A stretch of DNA of 21,004 nt. Origin: UBA1351 sp964627665. Its GTDB lineage: Bacteria; Bacillota; Clostridia; Lachnospirales; Vallitaleaceae. Positions 7,238-15,022 of this stretch are shown here, one piece after another (positions within the stretch are counted from its first letter, which is position 1; each line of letters opens with the position of its first letter). The stretch covers positions 1 to 21,004 of the forward strand of contig CAZVKG010000065.1 in the NCBI GenBank assembly GCA_964627665.1, read 5' to 3'. A model generated the notes under the pieces. That model was not told the origin of the DNA. It worked only from the letters and a program-made list of their open reading frames with translations, and ran no database searches. Both the position numbers and the translations under genes were made by a program.

Positions 7238-9550
7238 CTACTCGTATAAATATGCTCTTATCTCTGATAATCCAGTAAAATATTTAATGTCATTCATGTC
7301 TTCTTCTCCATGGATAACCAAAGTCGGAGCCGTGCGAATATTATATTTTGTTGCAAGTTGACTCTCTTCTTCAGCATCAACTATTTTATATGTATGATCT
7401 TTCAAATATTCCTTGGCCACATGGCAATTGGGGCAAGTTTTTGTTGTGAACAATAAAACGTTAGGGTAAGTCACCAATGTTTTTTCTTCGCTTAAATATG
7501 GTGTACGTTCTTTAAATTCTTGAGTCTTACCTTCATTCCAATGTTGTACCGGACGATAATATCCGGTAATTCGTGAGTAAACTTCTGTTGGCTTACCACA
7601 GTCAGGGCATTCGTATTGTTCTCCTTGTAAATATCCATGTTCTCTACAAATAGAATAGGTTGGAGAAATTGTATAATACGGCAAACGATAATTGGAAGCA
7701 ATTGTTTTCACTAATTTAGCTGCTGCTTTCCAATCCGGTAATTTTTCACCTAAAAAAGCATGAAAAACAGTCCCTGATGTGTATTTCGTCTGTAACTCAT
7801 CTTGGATTTCTAAAGCGTCAAAAATATCTGTCGTAAAGTCTACCGGTAGATTGGTACTATTCGTGTAATATGGTGTCTGACCATCACCAGATGCAGCAAT
7901 ACCAGCAAAGCGTTTTTTGTCATGTTTTGCTAGTCGATAACTGGTCGATTCTGCCGGTGTTGCTTCTAGATTAAATAAGTCACCATATTTTTCTTGATAA
8001 TCCGACAAACGATTGCGCATAAAATCAAGGACATCCACAGAAAAAGCTTGAACCTCTTGATGTGTTAAGTCCTTCCTTAACCATGACGCGTTCAATCCGG
8101 CTTCGTTCATGCCTAATAAACCAATTGTCGAAAAATGATTGTCAAATCTGCCTAAATAACGCTTTGTATAGGGATATAAACCTTCATTTAAAAGTTTGGA
8201 AATAACCTTGCGTTTAATATGTAAAGATCGGGCAGCAATATCCATCATTCGCCCTAAACGATTATAAAATTCAGACTCGTTCTTGGACTGATAGGCTATT
8301 GAAGGAAGGTTGATTGTAACGACTCCAACAGATCCCGTACTTTCGCCAGATCCAAAAAAACCACCTTGCTTTTTACGTAGCTCTCGAAGATCTAATCGTA
8401 GTCGACAACACATGCTTCGAATATCGCTTGGTTCCATATCACTATTCACATAATTTGAGAAATATGGTGTTCCGTATTTTGCGGTCATCTCAAAGAGCAA
8501 TTGATTGTTCTCCGTCTCATCCCAATCAAATTCATTGGTGATGGAATATGTCGGAATGGGGTATTGAAAACCTCGTCCATTGGCATCGCCTTCAATCATA
8601 ATTTCAATAAACGCTTTATTGATCATATCCATTTCTTCTTGACAATCTCGATAGTAAAAATCACGTTCTTTTCCACCAACAAGCGCTTTTAGATTGGCTA
8701 AGTCACTAGGAACTTTCCAATCCAACGTAATATTGGAAAATGGTGATTGTGTTCCCCAGCGACTGGGTGTATTAACACCAAAAACGAAACTTTGAATACA
8801 TTGTTTTACTTCTTTATAGGATAATTGGTCCACCTTAACAAAAGGCGCTAAATAAGTATCAAAGGAGCTAAAGGCTTGAGCTCCTGCCCACTCATTTTGC
8901 ATAATTCCTAGGAAATTCACCATCTGGTTACATAATGTTGAGAGATGCGATGCCGGTGCAGATGTAATCTTACCGGGAATACCTCCAAGTCCCTCTTCAA
9001 TTAATTGTTTCAAAGACCATCCGGCACAATACCCAGTTAACATGGATAAATCGTGAATATGTAAATCACAATTTTTATGTGCTTTTGAAATCTCTTCATC
9101 ATAAACTTCGCTTAGCCAGTAATTGGCAGTAATTGCACCGGAATTATGAAGAATTAGTCCACCAACTGAATATGTTACCGTTGAATTTTCCTTAACACGC
9201 CAGTCTTCTTCATTCACATAATTATTCACTATTTCTTTGTAGTCTAAAATCGTTGACTTCATATTACGCATTTTTTCTCGTTGTTTGCGATAGAGAATAT
9301 ACGCTTTAGCTACATCTGTATATCCAGTTTGTTCCAAGACATTTTCCACACTATCTTGAACATCTTCAATGGCAACGATATTATTTTTAATCTTTGTTTG
9401 AAAATCTGCTGTAACCCTCAATACGAGTATGTCCAGAATATCCTCTGTATATAATTTTTCTGTCGCCTCAAATGCTTTTTTAATGGCTTCCTTAATTTTC
9501 CCCATCTCAAAATGCACGAGACTTTGGTCTCGCTTTAATACCTCAAACAT
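7238..9550 (-). CDS. nrdD: Anaerobic ribonucleoside-triphosphate reductase with fused C-terminal redoxin domain
   Basis: This class III glycyl-radical enzyme converts NTPs to dNTPs under anaerobic conditions. It has 770 residues from ATG 9550, which has AAAGGAG seven bases upstream; a longer in-frame start at 9586 overlaps the promoter -10 and is rejected. An N-terminal ATP-cone (about 1-90) precedes the catalytic barrel with L-H-N-S-G, C-A-G-W-S-L-K-Q-L and R-G-F-Q-Y-P-I-P-T. A zinc-site region follows (C635, H638, C648, C651), then the glycyl-radical loop R-I-T-G-Y-Y-R-P with Gly663. Residues about 690-770 form a fused glutaredoxin/NrdH-like domain with C706-P-N-C709, suggesting reduction by an internal thiol domain rather than formate. 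The activase NrdG is not in this window. Confidence 0.95.
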   Translation of the reverse strand: MFEVLKRDQSLVHFEMGKIKEAIKKAFEATEKLYTEDILDILVLRVTADFQTKIKNNIVAIEDVQDSVENVLEQTGYTDVAKAYILYRKQREKMRNMKSTILDYKEIVNNYVNEEDWRVKENSTVTYSVGGLILHNSGAITANYWLSEVYDEEISKAHKNCDLHIHDLSMLTGYCAGWSLKQLIEEGLGGIPGKITSAPASHLSTLCNQMVNFLGIMQNEWAGAQAFSSFDTYLAPFVKVDQLSYKEVKQCIQSFVFGVNTPSRWGTQSPFSNITLDWKVPSDLANLKALVGGKERDFYYRDCQEEMDMINKAFIEIMIEGDANGRGFQYPIPTYSITNEFDWDETENNQLLFEMTAKYGTPYFSNYVNSDMEPSDIRSMCCRLRLDLRELRKKQGGFFGSGESTGSVGVVTINLPSIAYQSKNESEFYNRLGRMMDIAARSLHIKRKVISKLLNEGLYPYTKRYLGRFDNHFSTIGLLGMNEAGLNASWLRKDLTHQEVQAFSVDVLDFMRNRLSDYQEKYGDLFNLEATPAESTSYRLAKHDKKRFAGIAASGDGQTPYYTNSTNLPVDFTTDIFDALEIQDELQTKYTSGTVFHAFLGEKLPDWKAAAKLVKTIASNYRLPYYTISPTYSICREHGYLQGEQYECPDCGKPTEVYSRITGYYRPVQHWNEGKTQEFKERTPYLSEEKTLVTYPNVLLFTTKTCPNCHVAKEYLKDHTYKIVDAEEESQLATKYNIRTAPTLVIHGEEDMNDIKYFTGLSEIRAYLYE

Positions 9551-9581
9551 AATCGATCTCCTTTCAAATTTCACTGCTATA

Positions 9582-9610
9582 ATCATACCACCTTGCCTAT
9601 CTTACGTCAA
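9582..9610 (-). promoter_or_regulatory. Promoter of the nrdD-thyA-folA operon
   Basis: Minus-strand TTGACG (9605-9610), a 17-bp spacer and TATGAT (9582-9587) lie 31 bp before the nrdD start codon. The two NrdR boxes lie immediately upstream of the -35, so NrdR would bind next to, not over, the core promoter. Confidence 0.75.
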
Positions 9611-9617
9611 TAAAAAA

Positions 9618-9633
9618 ACACTATATACAGTGT
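9618..9633 (-). promoter_or_regulatory. NrdR box, promoter-proximal
   Basis: ACACTATATACAGTGT matches the NrdR-box pattern ACA-C-(A/T)-A-T-A-T-(A/T)-G-TGT as an imperfect palindrome, seven bases upstream of the nrdD -35. NrdR is the ATP-cone zinc-ribbon repressor of ribonucleotide reductase genes. This box and the next have centres 32 bp apart, about three helical turns, the typical arrangement of paired NrdR boxes. Confidence 0.85.
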
Positions 9634-9649
9634 TTAATTTTTGAACTAA

Positions 9650-9665
9650 CCACTATATATAGTGT
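9650..9665 (-). promoter_or_regulatory. NrdR box, distal
   Basis: CCACTATATATAGTGT contains a perfect 14-bp palindrome (9651-9664) and differs from the ideal box at one outer base. It lies directly before the DUF2752 stop region and pairs with the proximal box on the same face of the helix. Confidence 0.85.
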
Positions 9666-9669
9666 TGTG

Positions 9670-10122
9670 TTATTTAGGACTATAGTCCCATATTCCACGT
9701 ATAAAATTATCCTCTAAGTAATCTAATGGTTCAATGAGCGGAAAACGTATGGCCATTCTATATATATAAACGCCCAAGATAATTACAATAAGCAGTGGAT
9801 AAAACCACTTTGAATAATGCAAACGATAAACCCACTTTATATCTTGAAACAAAAAAATAGCAACGAGTACTGATGGAAGAACAAATAAAGGATGATAATA
9901 AAAGGCTTGAGATAGATTGAAATCTAAAAGAGCTAAGTGTGCTCTCGTCATTCCACATCCAGGACACGGAAACCCGGATACTAATTTTATTGGGCAAAGT
10001 GTATTATATCCCTTATAACTCGTATATATACTGAGAATTCCTAACAAGCTTCCTAGGATAATTATCGGAAGAACGACGTTTTTTATTCTAGAAGCTAGTT
10101 TTTTCCTATACTCAGAGTTCAT
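9670..10122 (-). CDS. DUF2752 family membrane protein
   Basis: This 150-aa protein has about three transmembrane segments (near residues 17-35, 75-92 and 107-125). The DUF2752 signature is clear: C43-P-I then G-F-P-C53-P-G-C56-G-M-T-R-A. The function of the family is not established; the conserved cysteines suggest metal binding or redox chemistry at the membrane face. The start codon lies inside the last codons of hflX (11-nt overlap) with no close ribosome site, so translation is probably coupled to hflX. A shadow frame inside it is not coding. Confidence 0.8.
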   Translation of the reverse strand: MNSEYRKKLASRIKNVVLPIIILGSLLGILSIYTSYKGYNTLCPIKLVSGFPCPGCGMTRAHLALLDFNLSQAFYYHPLFVLPSVLVAIFLFQDIKWVYRLHYSKWFYPLLIVIILGVYIYRMAIRFPLIEPLDYLEDNFIRGIWDYSPK

Positions 10123-11371
10123 ATTTATTTACTAAGGCTTCCTCTAAGTAGGCTTCAATATATATACCGTCCGCATCAAACCGTTCTTCGATGAGTTGCC
10201 CATAGGTGCGAATGTTTTGAACCAACTGTGCCTGGTCATATGGAATTTTGACTTTAATGTGCTGCATCCCATCACGTAATTTTTCTTCCAAATACGTAAT
10301 GACATCATCAATGCCTTGCCCCGTTTTTGCTGAAATATAGAAAGCATTATCTGCCCTTTCATCTTGAAGTTGCTCAGTATTCCAAATGGTTTTATCCATC
10401 TTATTAAACAGGGTAATAACCGGAACCTTTAAAGCCTCTAATTTTTCTAAAGTTTCATAAACAACTCGCATATGTTTCTCAAATGATGGGTTGGACCCAT
10501 CAACAACATGAAGAATGACATCGGCATAAGCCACTTCTTCTAATGTTGAATGAAAGGCTTCAATTAAATGGTGTGGCAGTTTATGAATAAATCCAACAGT
10601 ATCTGTAAGCAATATCTCTTTACCTTCAGGTAGCTCAAGTAAACGCGTCGTCGGATCAAGTGTTGCAAAAAGCTGATTTTCTTCAAGTACATGTGCATCA
10701 GTTAATTGGTTCATCAGTGTGGATTTACCTGCATTTGTATAACCGGCAATGGCAACAATCGGTTTATTCTGTTTTTTGCGATTTTCACGAAGCAATTGTT
10801 GATGTTTTTTTACTTCACCAAGTTCAGCACGAAGTTGTTCGACGCGTCGTCGAATATGGCGACGATCGGTTTCAAGCTTTTTCTCTCCGGGTCCACGCGT
10901 ACCAATTCCTCCACCAAGTCTTGATAAGCTTTGTCCTAAACCAATCAGCCTTGACACACGATAGTTTAATTGTGCTAACTCAACTTGAAGAATACCTTCA
11001 CGTGTATGTGCATGTTTTGCAAAAATATCTAAAATGAGTAAAGAGCGATCCATAATCTTTGTATCGAGTTCTTTTTCTAAATTTTTAATCTGCGCGGGAG
11101 ATAACTCATCATCCGTTATAATTCCTGTTGCTTTATGCATATATATAAGATCTGCTATTTCTTCAATCTTACCTTTTCCCACATAGGTTGCCGGATGGAC
11201 CTTATCTCGACTTTGTATTATCTTATCCACAGTAAGTGCTCCTGCTGTTTTTGCAAGTTCTTCTAACTCTCCAAGAGATTCTTCTGCTTTTTCCACACTT
11301 CCTTTATCACAAACGGCAACGAGTATGACTTTTTCTGATTCTTGTTCAGTACTAACGCCTTGATCTGTCAT
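10112..11371 (-). CDS. hflX: Ribosome-associated GTPase HflX
   Basis: HflX is a translational GTPase that binds the 50S subunit and splits stalled or stressed ribosomes. The 419-aa protein has the N-terminal HflX domain with a nucleotide-contacting glycine-rich segment R-L-G-G-G-I-G-T-R-G-P-G near residues 151-162. A basic helical linker follows, then the G domain: G1 G-Y-T-N-A-G-K-S at 210-217, G3 D-T-V-G-F near 258, and G4 N-K-M-D near 322. The length is usual for Firmicute HflX. The start at 11371 has GGAGG about six bases upstream. It lies 24 nt after the TPR lipoprotein gene and overlaps the DUF2752 gene, so the three form one transcription unit. Confidence 0.95.
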   Translation of the reverse strand: MTDQGVSTEQESEKVILVAVCDKGSVEKAEESLGELEELAKTAGALTVDKIIQSRDKVHPATYVGKGKIEEIADLIYMHKATGIITDDELSPAQIKNLEKELDTKIMDRSLLILDIFAKHAHTREGILQVELAQLNYRVSRLIGLGQSLSRLGGGIGTRGPGEKKLETDRRHIRRRVEQLRAELGEVKKHQQLLRENRKKQNKPIVAIAGYTNAGKSTLMNQLTDAHVLEENQLFATLDPTTRLLELPEGKEILLTDTVGFIHKLPHHLIEAFHSTLEEVAYADVILHVVDGSNPSFEKHMRVVYETLEKLEALKVPVITLFNKMDKTIWNTEQLQDERADNAFYISAKTGQGIDDVITYLEEKLRDGMQHIKVKIPYDQAQLVQNIRTYGQLIEERFDADGIYIEAYLEEALVNKYEL

Positions 11372-11395
11372 ATATTTCCTCCATCTATACTTTAT

Positions 11396-12574
11396 CTATT
11401 CATTTAGTAAATTGTTTTCTTCAATAAAGGCTATTTCTTCTTTTGCTGCCTGATGTTCTGAATCAATTGCTATAATCTCTTGCAAAATTCTATATGCCGT
11501 TTCATAGTCGTCACTCTTCTCAAGAGCATATGCTTTAATTAAGAGTGCTTCTGTATCTTCCGGTTCAAACTCCAGTAACTCATCAAAAGCAGCAATAGCT
11601 TGTGTATATTCCTCTAACTGGTAATAACTTACACCGATCTCATACATTGCTCTAAGATCTACTCTTTCTATGGATTCTAAATATAATGCAAATGCGTCAA
11701 TTGCATCTTCATACTGTACTAATCCTTGATAGGAATATCCCATACCTAAAATCGCTTCAGTGATTCCCGAATCTCTTGCATAAGCAAAATCATTAATTGC
11801 TTTTAGGAATTTTCCTTGAAGCAAATAAGCCTCTCCCCGCTTGTAGTATGCATCAGGATAACTACTCCAACGCATGATAGCTTCGCTAAAGGTTTCAATG
11901 CTTGTATCCAATTGCTCCATCGACATCTCAATATCACCCTTAATAATAAAAAAATGGGGAATTTGATCATTTAATGCCAATGCTGTGCTAATTTCATTAA
12001 TTGCACGCTCATAATCACCACGTTTATGATATAAAGATGCCACATTCGCATAAGTATAAAAATAACCCGAATCGATTTCTAATGATTTTTCATAAGATTC
12101 GATTGCTTCTTCCCACTTCTCCAAATCAACATAAACGAGTCCTAACGCATTATGAACAGCCGGATCATCATCATTAATCTCAACGGCTTTTAATAAATAT
12201 TCTAGTCCACTTGCGGATTGATGTTGCTGGTACTTTAAGTTGCCCATATTCAAGTAGGCAAAATACTTACTATCCTCGTCTTGAAAATTTTTTTCATATA
12301 TGATACTTTTGCTGAGCTTATCATTGGCTTGATTATATTCGCCTCGAATCAGGTGAATATATCCGGCTTGAACATAAGCCTCCGGAGCCTCAGGATACAT
12401 TTCAATGGCTTGTTCAATTAATTCTTCTGCTTCTGTATAATTCGAATTTTGGTCTATTAATGTTTGACTTTTCTCTAGCAGGTCCAAATATTCTTTTGAT
12501 ACTTTTTGAGAGCATCCATTCATCAACAGACTACTCATCATCAACAATCCAATCAACACTATTGTTTTTTTCAT
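11396..12574 (-). CDS. Tetratricopeptide-repeat lipoprotein
   Basis: This 392-aa protein starts with a lipoprotein signal peptide, with lipobox L-M-N-G-C and lipidated Cys21, so it should be anchored to the outer face of the membrane. The rest is about nine to ten tetratricopeptide repeats, seen as recurring A-Y/A-L-G-x-Y with E-A-I-E-x-Y/F-x-x-A-L/S-x-x-x-P at roughly 34-residue spacing. Such proteins are protein-protein scaffolds, and no partner can be named. The start has GGAGG about four to seven bases upstream. A perfect TATAAT on the minus strand at 12598-12603 is a likely -10, but its -35 is poor. It heads the operon with hflX and the DUF2752 gene. Confidence 0.85.
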   Translation of the reverse strand: MKKTIVLIGLLMMSSLLMNGCSQKVSKEYLDLLEKSQTLIDQNSNYTEAEELIEQAIEMYPEAPEAYVQAGYIHLIRGEYNQANDKLSKSIIYEKNFQDEDSKYFAYLNMGNLKYQQHQSASGLEYLLKAVEINDDDPAVHNALGLVYVDLEKWEEAIESYEKSLEIDSGYFYTYANVASLYHKRGDYERAINEISTALALNDQIPHFFIIKGDIEMSMEQLDTSIETFSEAIMRWSSYPDAYYKRGEAYLLQGKFLKAINDFAYARDSGITEAILGMGYSYQGLVQYEDAIDAFALYLESIERVDLRAMYEIGVSYYQLEEYTQAIAAFDELLEFEPEDTEALLIKAYALEKSDDYETAYRILQEIIAIDSEHQAAKEEIAFIEENNLLNE

Positions 12575-12605
12575 TATTTCCTCCGGTGTTTATCCTTATT
12601 ATAGC

Positions 12606-12634
12606 TTGTATATTCATGAAAAATACGTTAATAT
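12606..12634 (+). promoter_or_regulatory. Promoter of the 71-aa membrane protein gene
   Basis: TTGTAT (12606-12611), a 17-bp spacer and TAATAT (12629-12634) precede the small membrane protein start by about 31 bp. It is divergent from, and a few bases away from, the likely -10 of the TPR lipoprotein gene. Confidence 0.5.
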
Positions 12635-12665
12635 CATAGAAGAATTATACGAACGGAGGTTATTC

Positions 12666-12881
12666 ATGAAGAAACAAACATTACGCAAAGGATTTATCTA
12701 TTTATTATTAGCTTTTCTTATTGTTCTTTACTTACTCTCTTTTGGTGCTTTTTTCTTCGGCCAATTTGAACGTGCCTTACACTTATTTGCCTATACAACG
12801 TTTTTCAGTATTATAACATATTTTCTTATTATACTACAACGACGAACAGGCTTTTGGAACAATGATGAAAATGAAGATTAA
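12666..12881 (+). CDS. Small two-helix membrane protein
   Basis: This 71-aa protein has a basic N-terminus (M-K-K-Q-T-L-R-K-G), two hydrophobic segments (about residues 9-30 and 38-57) and an acidic C-terminus. I do not recognise the family. ATG 12666 is used because GGAGG lies six bases upstream; a longer frame from 12606 would begin inside the promoter -35. Its stop codon overlaps the convergent rarA stop by sharing TTAA, so neither gene has room for its own terminator here. Confidence 0.6.
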   Translation: MKKQTLRKGFIYLLLAFLIVLYLLSFGAFFFGQFERALHLFAYTTFFSIITYFLIILQRRTGFWNNDENED

Positions 12882-14203
12882 TTCTCAGCTTCTTTTTTTA
12901 TAAATTCCATCCATTCTCGGATTTTTTTCTCGTATCCATGATGAGACGGTTCATAATATGTATTGCCCAGAAGTTCATCCGGTAAAAATTGTTGTCGCAC
13001 ATAATGATTTTTATAATCATGAGCATATTTATATCCAATACCATGTCCCAACTCACCTGCACTGCTATAATGGGCATCTTGAAGATGTGGCGGAATCGTT
13101 TTTATCCCATATGTCTTCACATCGGATAAGGCGGAAAAAATCCCATTAACTGCTGCATTAGACTTTGGCGCAGTTGCTACATATGCTGCTGCTTGACACA
13201 ATATAATTTGTCCTTCCGGCATTCCAATAAAATTAATTGCCGAAGCCGCCGAATTGGCTAATATGAGAGCTTGAGGATCTGCATTTCCCACATCTTCTGC
13301 AGCACAAATAACAATTCGCCTTGCAATAAACTTAGGATCTTCGCCTGCATAAATCATACGTGCAAGATAATATACGGCTGCATCCGGATCTGATCCACGC
13401 ATACTTTTTATAAATGCAGAAATCGTATCATAGTGGTTGTCGCCTTTTTTATCATAACCGATTGCACGCTTTTGAATACATTCTTCAACCACTGCTAAGG
13501 TCATATGAATTAGACCTTCCTCGTCTGGTTCCGTTGTTAAACTAGCCAACTCAATTGCATTTAAGGCAGCTCGGGCATCCCCACTTGAAATATCTGCCAA
13601 AAAATTGACTGCATCTTCTTCAATGTGAATCTTTAACTCCTTGAGTCGTATATCTTCTTGGATGCTACGGTGAATTAAAGTTTTAATATTCTCTGCGTTT
13701 AAAGGTTTTAATTCAAAGATACGCGATCGTGATACCAAAGCACTATTTACTTCAAAATAAGGATTCTCCGTTGTAGCTCCAATCAGTGTAAGGGTTCCGT
13801 CTTCAACGTGAGGTAATAAGGCATCTTGTTGCGCTTTATTAAAGCGGTGGATTTCATCAATAAATAAAATTGTTTTTTTCGTGGTTAATGACAAATTATC
13901 CTTTGCTTCTTCAACAACCTGCTGAATATCTTTTTTTCCGGCAATGGTTGCGTTTAACTGAATAAAATGTGATTTTGTTGTATTCGCAATCACTTTGGCC
14001 AAGGTTGTTTTTCCTGTCCCCGGTGGCCCATATAAAATAAGCGAACCCAACTTATCTGCTTTAATCGCACGATACAGTAATTTATCTTTTCCTAATATAT
14101 GTTCTTGGCCGACCACTTCGTCTAACTTTTTGGGACGAATTCGTGCAGCTAATGGTGCATCTTTTTCTAAAGTTTTATTTTGTATCATATCAAATATATC
14201 CAT
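12878..14203 (-). CDS. rarA: Replication-associated recombination protein A (RarA/MgsA AAA+ ATPase)
   Basis: RarA (MgsA) is an AAA+ ATPase related to clamp loaders that acts at stalled replication forks. The 441-aa protein has the conserved start (L-A-A-R-I-R-P), Walker A G-P-P-G-T-G-K-T-T at about 58-66, Walker B L-F-I-D-E-I-H-R at about 113-120, sensor 1 G-A-T-T-E-N-P, and the C-terminal tetramerisation region with Y-Y-L-A-R-M and the H-G-Y-E-K-K-I-R-E-W ending. The length is normal. ATG 14203 has AAGGAG six bases upstream. It is transcribed away from the TrmB-like gene, with face-to-face promoters in the 147-bp gap. Confidence 0.94.
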   Translation of the reverse strand: MDIFDMIQNKTLEKDAPLAARIRPKKLDEVVGQEHILGKDKLLYRAIKADKLGSLILYGPPGTGKTTLAKVIANTTKSHFIQLNATIAGKKDIQQVVEEAKDNLSLTTKKTILFIDEIHRFNKAQQDALLPHVEDGTLTLIGATTENPYFEVNSALVSRSRIFELKPLNAENIKTLIHRSIQEDIRLKELKIHIEEDAVNFLADISSGDARAALNAIELASLTTEPDEEGLIHMTLAVVEECIQKRAIGYDKKGDNHYDTISAFIKSMRGSDPDAAVYYLARMIYAGEDPKFIARRIVICAAEDVGNADPQALILANSAASAINFIGMPEGQIILCQAAAYVATAPKSNAAVNGIFSALSDVKTYGIKTIPPHLQDAHYSSAGELGHGIGYKYAHDYKNHYVRQQFLPDELLGNTYYEPSHHGYEKKIREWMEFIKKEAEN

Positions 14204-14236
14204 GATTTACTCCTTAATTTACAATCTAACATTCCA

Positions 14237-14265
14237 ATTATAGCACAATTTTGGTATTGACAAAA
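14237..14265 (-). promoter_or_regulatory. rarA: rarA promoter
   Basis: On the minus strand, a perfect TATAAT (14237-14242) lies 17 bp from TTTTGT (14260-14265). The -35 physically overlaps the TTGACA of the divergent TrmB-lysA promoter, so the two promoters may compete. Confidence 0.5.
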
Positions 14266-14285
14266 CCTTTCTTTATCTGTATAGT
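14257..14285 (+). promoter_or_regulatory. Promoter of the TrmB-like regulator-lysA operon
   Basis: TTGACA (14257-14262), a 17-bp spacer and TATAGT (14280-14285) make a near-consensus promoter. TAGTggtACTA (14282-14292) forms a short inverted repeat at the transcription start and could be an operator; this is weak. Confidence 0.75.
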
Positions 14286-14297
14286 GGTACTAAGAGG

Positions 14298-14329
14298 AAA
14301 CACTATCTATGGATATGTGTTTTTATTTT
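14298..14329 (+). terminator. Terminator-like hairpin in the TrmB-lysA leader (possible attenuator)
   Basis: AAACACTATC, loop TATG, and GATATGTGTTT form a 10-bp stem with one bulged T, followed by a T-rich run to 14329. It lies between the promoter and the regulator start codon, where an intrinsic terminator would reduce read-through. No alternative antiterminator structure or leader peptide was identified. Confidence 0.35.
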
Positions 14330-14346
14330 GGAAGCGAGGTTATTCT

Positions 14347-15021
14347 ATGACTCTACAGGAAGCCTTAAAAAAGTTAGGCTTAACTCAACAAGAAGCAGTT
14401 CTTTATATCAATCTCTGTCAATCGCAAAGTATGACCGGATATGAAGCAGCTAAAATTAGCGGAATATCCCGCTCGAATGCATATGCTTCTCTATCCAACT
14501 TAGTTGATAAAGGCTTTGCATATACTATTGATGGTAATCCGGTACACTATGTTGCCATTTCTAAAGAAGATTTAATTGCAAATGCAAAACGCGATTTTTC
14601 AAATATGATATCCATCATTGAAGAACGCTTAACAACACAGCCACTTACATCAGAACCATATCTGACAGTTGTCGGCGAAAATGCAATTCTCGCTCGACTT
14701 AAAAACATGATTTTACAGGCAAAGGCACGTATTTATCTATCTATAGATTATCATATTTTGGATCAAATTGAAGAAGAACTTATCATTGCTTGTGAGAAGA
14801 AATTAAAAGTCGTTATTCTGTCATCACGGGATATTTCCTGCGGCGAACATACCTATTATCATTCAGATCGCATAGCTTCAATAAAAGTTATTGCCGATAC
14901 AAAAGAAATATTAGCAGGAACTCTTAAACAATGTCTTTATTCAAAAAATGAGACTTTAGTACACATTATTCGAGAATCCATTATTGATGAAATAACCCTT
15001 ATTACCGAAAGGAGACAATAA
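14347..15021 (+). CDS. TrmB-like transcriptional regulator
   Basis: This 224-aa protein has an N-terminal winged helix-turn-helix: L-x-x-L-G-L-T-x-x-E-A-x-x-Y near residues 5-20, then a recognition helix I-S-R-S-N-A-Y near 45 and a wing near 60. A short helical linker (about 80-100) leads to a C-terminal domain resembling the phospholipase-D-like effector region of TrmB proteins (about 105-200). ATG 14347 is used, with GAGG upstream; a longer frame would begin before the promoter. The stop is one base before the lysA start, so the two are co-transcribed. Its place suggests it may sense an amino acid or cell-wall signal, but the ligand is unknown. Confidence 0.75.
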   Translation: MTLQEALKKLGLTQQEAVLYINLCQSQSMTGYEAAKISGISRSNAYASLSNLVDKGFAYTIDGNPVHYVAISKEDLIANAKRDFSNMISIIEERLTTQPLTSEPYLTVVGENAILARLKNMILQAKARIYLSIDYHILDQIEEELIIACEKKLKVVILSSRDISCGEHTYYHSDRIASIKVIADTKEILAGTLKQCLYSKNETLVHIIRESIIDEITLITERRQ

Positions 15022-15022
15022 C

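Noticed and set aside
9551..9586. Longer nrdD start at 9586
   Set aside because: It would place the start codon within the -10 element of the operon promoter; ATG 9550 has AAAGGAG at good spacing.
10660..11037. 125-aa open frame on the plus strand
   Set aside because: It lies wholly inside hflX on the opposite strand, has no ribosome site, and has a Gln/His/Val-rich composition typical of an antisense shadow.
14286..14346. Lysine riboswitch before the TrmB-lysA operon
   Set aside because: The leader is only about 55 nt, far shorter than the lysine riboswitch, and contains just one hairpin.
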